64,000 bases of DNA from Okapia johnstoni (Eukaryota > Chordata > Mammalia > Artiodactyla > Giraffidae), in the NCBI GenBank assembly GCA_024291935.2, contig CM044316.1, positions 76,400,501 through 76,464,500 on the forward strand, given 5' to 3'. The translations under genes and the position numbers were made by a program. The notes under the pieces were generated by a model. It was not told the origin of the DNA and did no database searches. It saw nothing but the letters and a program-made list of their open reading frames with translations. Of the stretch, positions 58,252 to 64,000 are shown one piece after another. Positions within the stretch are counted from its first letter, which is position 1. Each line of letters opens with the position of its first letter.

Positions 58252-58764
58252 GAGGCCGGCGGTGAGGAGGGCGGCCCCGGTCACCGCCGGGGCAGCGGGA
58301 GGCGGCGCGGGCCGCGGCCTCGGGTGCCTACCCAGCGGTGTGTCGGGTGAAGATCCCCGTGGGCCGCCGCCGCCACCCCCCTTTCCTGGGCTGGCGGAGG
58401 CCGGCGTGGCCGCGACTCTGGGTGGCGGAGCCGCTCTGGGGTCAGGCTTCCTGGGACCCGGGTCTGTGGCGGGGGCCCCCGGGGCAGCCGGACTGTCAGC
58501 CGGAGGCGCTGCCGCCGGCGTGGCTGGTGTCGCCGCCGCCGCCGGACCCGGCGGGGAGATGGCTGTCGCCAAGGGGACCACTTCGTTGCTCGCTGAGACC
58601 TTCGGGGCCGGCGGCGGATTCCCTCCTCTGCCGCCGCCGCCGCCTCCTCAGTTGCCCCCTTTGGGCGCTGGCCTGGGAACAGTGGACGAAGGTGACTCTC
58701 TGGATGGACCAGAATACGAGGAGGAAGAGGTGGCCATCCCGCTGACCGCTCCTCCGACTAACCA
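58240..58764 (+). CDS. RASA1: RASA1 (p120 RasGAP) coding exon 1, partial gene
   Basis: RASA1 is the cytosolic GTPase-activating protein that turns off Ras downstream of receptor tyrosine kinases. This exon encodes only its low-complexity Gly/Ala/Pro-rich N-terminus, just before the first SH2 domain. The start ATGATGGCGGCCGAG gives MMAAEAG. The end encodes GTVDEGDSLDGPEYEEEE and IPLTAPPTNQ, diagnostic for RASA1. The exon ends CCA followed by GTAAAG, a good donor that splits the Gln codon (phase 2). Literal reading from the ATG hits TGA at 58348. VTAGAAGGGAG lies in a second frame, AYPAVCRVKIP in a third, and from about 58365 the exon reads cleanly in the second frame. Sequence error is the likeliest cause. 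An in-frame internal Met is at 58559. Confidence 0.93.
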
Positions 58765-58831
58765 GTAAAGTCAAGACCGGCGTTTTGGGGGAAGCTGACT
58801 CGGAAAGAAATGGGAAAAACAGGTCTAGTTC

Positions 58832-58888
58832 TTTTCAGCTGTAACACGTAGTGCTTTCAGCTGTGACTCGTGCTTTCAGCTGTGACTC
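58832..58888 (+). repeat. 19-bp tandem repeat with E-boxes at the intron start
   Basis: GTGCTTTCAGCTGTGACTC occurs twice perfectly (58851-58869, 58870-58888) after a degenerate copy (CTTTTCAGCTGTAACACGTA). Each copy carries CAGCTG, an E-box, 70-120 bases behind the splice donor. Confidence 0.9.
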
Positions 58889-60553
58889 GTTCACAAAAAG
58901 TTTGGAAGCTCAAGGTTCCGTGCGTACGGATTTAATTTGATCACTCATCTTCCCTACAGGCACACTCCCTGGCGTCTTGCTATATTTATTGCTCCTCTGG
59001 GAAAATGTAAAGTTTTCAAGATGGGAAGCATGGGAAAATGTGTATCCAGGGAGAACCGGATATGGTTCTGTCCCTTGCAGATTGAGGTGGCGTCCTGGGA
59101 TTCAGCTGAGCTTGCAGCTACCGAGGCAGTCGTAGTCTGTATTAACCTGGTTGCGTTCCCTGTTGAAGCTAGACGGTTAATGAGAAGCTTTGAGTATTTG
59201 AATGAGTGTCGTGCTAGTAGTTTGAAACATGCCTTGGTCGGATTGCTTTGTTTTTGTTGCCCTGCAATTCCCAGCTTCTGGCTGTTGAAAGCATTGCGAT
59301 GCAGAAAAGTCTTTGGATTGTTTTTGAAACCGTGGGTCAGCGAGAAAGGAAAGTTCTGTTAATTACTGGTGTGGTAAAGGGCCTGTACTCCAATATTTAA
59401 CATGTTCAGTAGAATTCCCATTTATTAATAGACTAGTATAGTTCTTTTGTAAGTGGAAACTTTGTAAGTACAGTGTTGAAGTGAACTAAAATTAATATTG
59501 TGCTTCCCTTCAACACCTTTTGTTGGTGGCAAATACAGTATTCTATTTGAAAATTAATTTTGACAATCTGCTCCTGAATATACAGGACAAATGACTTTTC
59601 TATATATAGTACCTTCTCCCTTGTTCTCTTCATAAGTGAACTTAGGTTTGGATCTTGAGAGGAACATGTTGATGGGCGGTAGGCAAAACTTGTTTTATAG
59701 ATCCCTTACATCTGTCTTAATTGTCCTTTAGAATTTTGACAACCTTGGTGAAGTATCAGAGGAAGAAAGATTTGATTCCTGTGTTGACAATCACTCTAGA
59801 CAGTTGAAAGTGTTCTTTGTGTCTATGTGTGTTTTTTTCTTTTCTTTTTTTGGATAAGCTTCTTTGACTTAAGGCTACATACATCTTTCGATGGGAAAGT
59901 AAAGTTAGTCTTATTTATGTCAGCCATGGAACAGGGGTGTTTTATTCCTTTTATATTGCTCATTATGAGTTCAATTTTTTGTCTAATTTAATTTCAGCTT
60001 ATCATTTCTTATCTACATATTGCAGACTTCTCTGAAGGTGTTCTGAGAGTATTAAAAATTCAAAATTTACAGCATTTTTTACACATCTTCAAGCCTTTTT
60101 GAAGAAACTACTTAAGTATTAAGGGCCCTGTGGTTATGATAAAGTTCACCTTTTCCTAATGAAAGAATACCGTCTTATGCCAGTTCTTAACTGAATTGAA
60201 TTAGGCATATTTAGTGTGTTGCAGTTCTAAGGTTTTTTAAAAATAGAATTTATTTGGTAGAGCAGTTTTAGGTTCATCGCAGAAATGAGCAGAAAACACA
60301 GTGCTCCCATTAAATTTTTAATAAATATAAATGAGAACCTAGGAAAAATTATATTTGTGAGAAGTCCATTGTGAGATTTTCATCATTTGTGTTTGGGAAT
60401 AAAAATATTATTTGTGTGACTGTGTGTGTATATGAGAATTTGTTCATGTTCTAAAAAGTATCCTCCATTTCAGTATATTTTTTAAAAGTTGCCACCAAGA
60501 AGTACAAATTTCCCTCTTTTTTTAATCTTAGATATCAACCCAGACTCACTGGA

Positions 60554-60790
60554 GGCAATACAGTGTAGTGGTTAAGTGTGCAAATTCTGAAGTTAGACAA
60601 GATTTGGGTTGGAATCGTGACTCTGCTACTTACTAGCTGTGTGATCTTGCAAAGGTCAGTTTCCCTATCTGTAAAACAGGGTAATAATGGCATTGCCCTC
60701 ATATGATACTTTTTAAGGTTAATGAGAAATCCCTGAATGTATTCAGCACAGTACCTGATACGTAGTAAGTGTTCAATAAATTAGCTCAAA
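60554..60790 (+). repeat. MIR SINE, sense, nearly full length
   Basis: GTGTAGTGGTTAAGTGTGCA, CTGCTACTTACTAGCTGTGT, CCCTATCTGTAAAACAGGGT and TGATACGTAGTAAGTGTTCA give the whole MIR order. Confidence 0.92.
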
Positions 60791-62418
60791 TAATATATAA
60801 TTTTATCATCATTAAATTGCTTACCAATTCTATAGGAACTCCCATACTAACAGCTATTTGAGAGAATGTTTTGAATTCCAAGAGCCTGTCTACCATGATT
60901 AATTATAAAGGCTTTCAGCAGGTGAAGCACGTTTAGAGATGGAATTCAGGTGTTTTCTATAAATTCCTAATTTTAAATAAAGAGAAAAGCCTTAGAGACT
61001 TGGTTAAATAATGTCAAATCTTTCATAAAAGTATTGAAGAAATGTTTTTTGGCTAAATTAATATATGATTACCAGTGACTGGTCACTTTAGTTATTGATT
61101 ACATGATATTAAGGAGGTTCAAGTCTGCAGTGGTTTGTTTATTAGATAGATTGGGTTCCCTAGTCACAGAGTTTCAACCATGTGTCCAGGTTGTTCAGTG
61201 CTGTTGGTCACAAAAGAATCAAGTGACAATATGTAGATACACCAGTGCAAATATAATAACACTATTAGTATTTTGTACCTTGTTTCTCTGTGCGCATGGT
61301 GAATCATTAGTCTCACGTTTATTTCTGAGCATTTTCATTCCTTTGGTTAAGGCCAGAAGTTTAAGTTTGTATAATTGTAACTATTACATTTATTTGAATA
61401 CTCTTTTTTTTTTTTTTTTGCAAAATTTAGGAAAAACTTTTTAAAAGAAAAATATTCTCTGCATACATTTTTTATGCAGAAAAATGTCCTGTCTCTAAAA
61501 CAGCTAACAATTTCTTTTTTTTTTCAAGAGAGAAAAGTTCAAGTTTACTATAATGGAGCTTCCTTTCGTGCTCCTCCTCTTTTCTTACTTTCTTCCTCAG
61601 AGGTGAGGGGTGACTGTAAGGTAGTATAGTTCCTTTAGTCCACCTTCTATTATGTATAGAGATTTTAAACTATGAGCCTGCAGTAGCAGGAGCCTTCTGG
61701 GCGAATCCAGTTGACAGATAAATATCGCTTGCTCTTAGTGTATTTGGAACATTGAGTGATTAGTTGTGACTTTTAAAAACAGGAAAACTTCATGTTTAAG
61801 ACGTCTGGATTTCTAGCATCACTTGAGAAATCACAGGACTTGGCTTTACTTGGCTGCTGTTAGTGCTTGAGAATAGTTTTCTATAGCTGAGTAGTGATTG
61901 CCCTACTTAAGTTTTGAGCTCTACAGTTAACTGTGGTCTCCACCAGGCCTGCTTCACCCCTTGATATTATTTGTGTGGCGTCTGGCTAACTAGATCTTAC
62001 CCTGGACCTAAGATGCAAGTTTTCTCAAGCCTGAAAGTTGAAGAAAAAAGAAATAAGGAATGTAAATAATACCTTTTGTTTCCTTAAAAATCATCTTATT
62101 GTTTCTGTAAAAATAAAATCATTCTTAGTCAAATAATTGTTAAATGTTAGTACTAAGACATGTAGCGTTTATTAACTTTGTCACTGATTGCATTGTAACT
62201 CTGGGTGAGTCATTATTTAATAAAAGCGGGAGTGAGAATTGCAGACATTAGGTATGGACAAAGTGACCATAGAACCTGAACATGACCAGATATTTTTACT
62301 CTATTTGTATAGGAGAGCAGTGTAGTGGGGGCTTAATTTAAGAGATACAGCAACGAGGAAGGTACTCCTTTTCTACATGAGTCTCTCTCAGAGTTTTCGA
62401 TCTAGTAGAAAGTTAAGT

Positions 62419-62616
62419 GGGCTTCCCTCATAGCTCAGTTGGTAAAGAATTTGCCTGCAATGTGGGAGACCCCGGTTGGATTCCTGGGTTAGGAAGATCC
62501 ACTGGAGAAGGGAAAGGCTACCCACTCCAGTATTCTGTCCTGGAGAATTCTGTGGGCTGTATATGCCACGAGGTCGCAAAGAGTCGGACACTATTGAGGG
62601 ACTTTCACTTTCATAA
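62419..62616 (+). repeat. Bov-tA SINE in RASA1 intron 1
   Basis: Head GGGCTTCCCTCATAGCTCAG, Bov-A body and TTTCACTTTCAT tail, in the same direction as RASA1. Confidence 0.92.
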
Positions 62617-62877
62617 AACTAAGTAACTTAAGTAGTTGAAGATATATGTCATGAGTAAACTATTAGCACATGGTCATAGGGGTTAAAATAATATTTATAT
62701 AATTAGGATCAGTAAGGTTTTAGAGGAAAAATAGTAGGTATGTTTTCAGTGCTGCTTAATTTATTCTGAACAAGAGGTAATTGATTCCTATGACCTTTTT
62801 GCCTAATGATTCTGTCAGGTAAAAAAGAATTACTAATTAATGAGTATAATTTTTTGACCTTTAGTAAAGTGTCTGTC

Positions 62878-63423
62878 CTCAGTTCAGTTCAGTTGCTCAG
62901 TCATGTCTGACTCTTTGTGACCCAATGGACTGCAGCAGGCCAGGCTTCCCTGTCCATCACCAACTCATGGAGCTTGCTCAAATTCATGTCCATCGAGTCA
63001 GTGATGCCATCCAACCACCTCATCCTCTGCGTCCCCTCCTCCTCCTGCCTTCAATCTTTCCCAGCATCAGGGTCTTTTCAAATGAGTCAGTTCTTCCCAT
63101 CAGGTGGCCAAAGTATTAGAGTTTCAGCTTCAACATCAGTCCTTCCAATGAATATTCAGGACTGATTTCCTTTAGGATGGACTGGTTGGATCTCCTTGCA
63201 GTCCAAGGGACTCTCAAGAGTCTTCTCCAACTCCACAGCTCAAAAGCATCAATTCTTCGGCCCTCAGCTTTCTTTATAGTCCAGCTCTCACATCCATACC
63301 TGACTACTTCAGCTTTGACTAGACGGAAAAACCATAGCTTTGACTAGATGGACCTTTGTTGGTAAAGTAATGTCTCTGCTTTTTAATATGCTGTCTAGGT
63401 TGGTCATAGCTTTTCTTCCAAGA
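62878..63423 (-). mobile_element. BovB LINE 3' part, antisense, in RASA1 intron 1
   Basis: CAGTTCAGTTCAGTTGCTCA 3' end to GTCATAGCTTTTCTTCCAAG. It carries a short internal duplication (GCTTTGACTAGACGG then GCTTTGACTAGATGG at about 63312-63350). It lies antisense to the gene, as is common for tolerated intronic LINEs. Confidence 0.92.
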
Positions 63424-64000
63424 ACTCTTAACTATTTACCTGTGGCGTGGAGTAGTTTGAAGGGGGTGCCTATATAACTGAGAATACAGAGCACTGCTGA
63501 AGGCTCGAATTAGTCTGGATCATAAATTAGCCACTCTAGGGAAACCAGGCAAACATTATTGACAGAGACAAAATAACAACAAAAATCCAACAGGGGTAAA
63601 TTAGGAAGAAGGGAAAAATGAAGAGGTGTTTCAGTTGCTTTGTTCCCTGTTTACTAGCTGTTACAGAAATGAAAGATTGCCTTTAAGAGCAGCTCAGATA
63701 CTCCAAAGAATACCTTTACTGGTGTTGTAGTTGTGTATTGCTTTGCTCCAGAACTTGGTTGCTAAGACATTTAGTTGCTCTTAATTCTAAAATTTGGGCA
63801 AGGCTTGATGGGAACTGCTCCATGTGTCACCTGTTGGCTATAATGTCCAAGGTAGCTTTTTAACTTGTAGATCTGGTACTTCAGCCGGACATATGTGTGT
63901 GTGTCTATGTCCCAATACCCCACCCAGTGCCCAGACTCTTCATTCCATTAGCTTGAACTTCTTCACAGCATGGCAGATGGGTTCATAGGGAGTGTTCCAA

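Larger units (their letters stand above)
57095..58720 (+). promoter_or_regulatory. RASA1: CpG island and RASA1 promoter region
   Basis: The window switches from AT-rich DNA to dense CpG-containing DNA for about 1.6 kb, ending inside RASA1 coding exon 1. There is no TATA box near the coding start; GC boxes and an NRF1-like site are present, as is usual for a broadly expressed CpG-island promoter. The transcription start cannot be placed from sequence alone. Such islands often fire in both directions, but I see no divergent gene. Confidence 0.9.
58765..64000 (+). other. RASA1: RASA1 intron 1, 5' part
   Basis: It begins with GTAAAG right after the coding exon and runs off the window; the next exon, encoding the start of the first SH2 domain, is not present. 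The first 500 bases are repeat-free. Further on there are unclassified sequence, a MIR, a T-run at 61403-61419, a Bov-tA and a BovB. No second exon is recognisable. Confidence 0.88.

Noticed and set aside
57883..58581. 232-codon open frame on the minus strand of the CpG island
   Set aside because: Pro/Ala/Arg-rich composition is what high-GC DNA gives in the absence of stop codons. It runs antisense to RASA1 exon 1, with no conserved motif.
58262..58768. 168-codon frame as a self-standing gene starting at a GTG
   Set aside because: It is the RASA1 exon 1 frame read past the splice donor. The GTG is not a credible start and the terminal TAA lies inside the intron donor sequence.
58937..59362. 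141-codon open frame in RASA1 intron 1
   Set aside because: No recognisable domain, intronic location, and chance open frames of this size occur in moderately GC-rich introns.
1..64000. CRISPR array, operon, phage or bacterial system
   Set aside because: Repeat content, intron donor, CpG island and SINE/LINE families all show ruminant nuclear DNA; no regularly spaced direct repeats with unique spacers exist.

Overview
The window is nuclear DNA of a bovid ruminant, cattle-like. The evidence is the dense content of ruminant-specific repeats: BovB (RTE-type) LINE copies, tRNA-Glu-derived Bov-tA SINEs, Bov-A/Bov-A2 SINEs and CHR-type SINEs. These lie over older mammalian L1, L2, MIR, MaLR-type and Tigger/MER2-type remnants. 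The only protein-coding gene that can be supported is the first coding exon of RASA1 (p120 RasGAP) on the plus strand near the right end. It sits in a strong CpG-island promoter. By known synteny (human 5q14.3, cattle chromosome 7) the left ~57 kb would be the intergenic desert upstream of RASA1.

Layout. 0-19 kb: AT-rich intergenic DNA with a long antisense L2 relic, antisense L1 fragments, a MaLR-type LTR, an ERV-type LTR, Bov-tA/Bov-A SINEs and two CHR SINEs. 19-20.4 kb: two BovB copies with their 3' ends facing each other, forming a large natural inverted repeat. 21-30 kb: L1 copies carrying nested younger SINEs and a BovB. 31.4-33.1 kb: a BovB insertion in twin-priming (5'-inverted) arrangement between target-site duplications. 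33-54 kb: mostly unclassified AT-rich DNA plus L2, L1 and MIR relics and six more BovB copies. 54.6-56.0 kb: a 5'-truncated BovB whose reverse-transcriptase frame is still open for 463 codons. 57.1-58.7 kb: CpG island and RASA1 promoter. 58,240-58,764: RASA1 coding exon 1, ending in a GT donor in phase 2. 58,765-64,000: the start of RASA1 intron 1, with a MIR, a Bov-tA and a BovB.

Two points matter most for a reader. First, RASA1 exon 1 as printed does not read continuously from its conserved ATG: three frame changes fall in G/C runs within the first ~130 bases, and the rest of the exon is clean. Sequence error is the most likely cause. Second, no operon-like, CRISPR-like or otherwise undescribed gene system is visible. 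The remaining interest is in mobile-element architecture (twin priming, foldbacks, nested insertions, junction filler) and in promoter-proximal regulatory sequence. Repeat boundaries come from reading alone and are approximate to roughly 10-30 bases unless target-site duplications are given.
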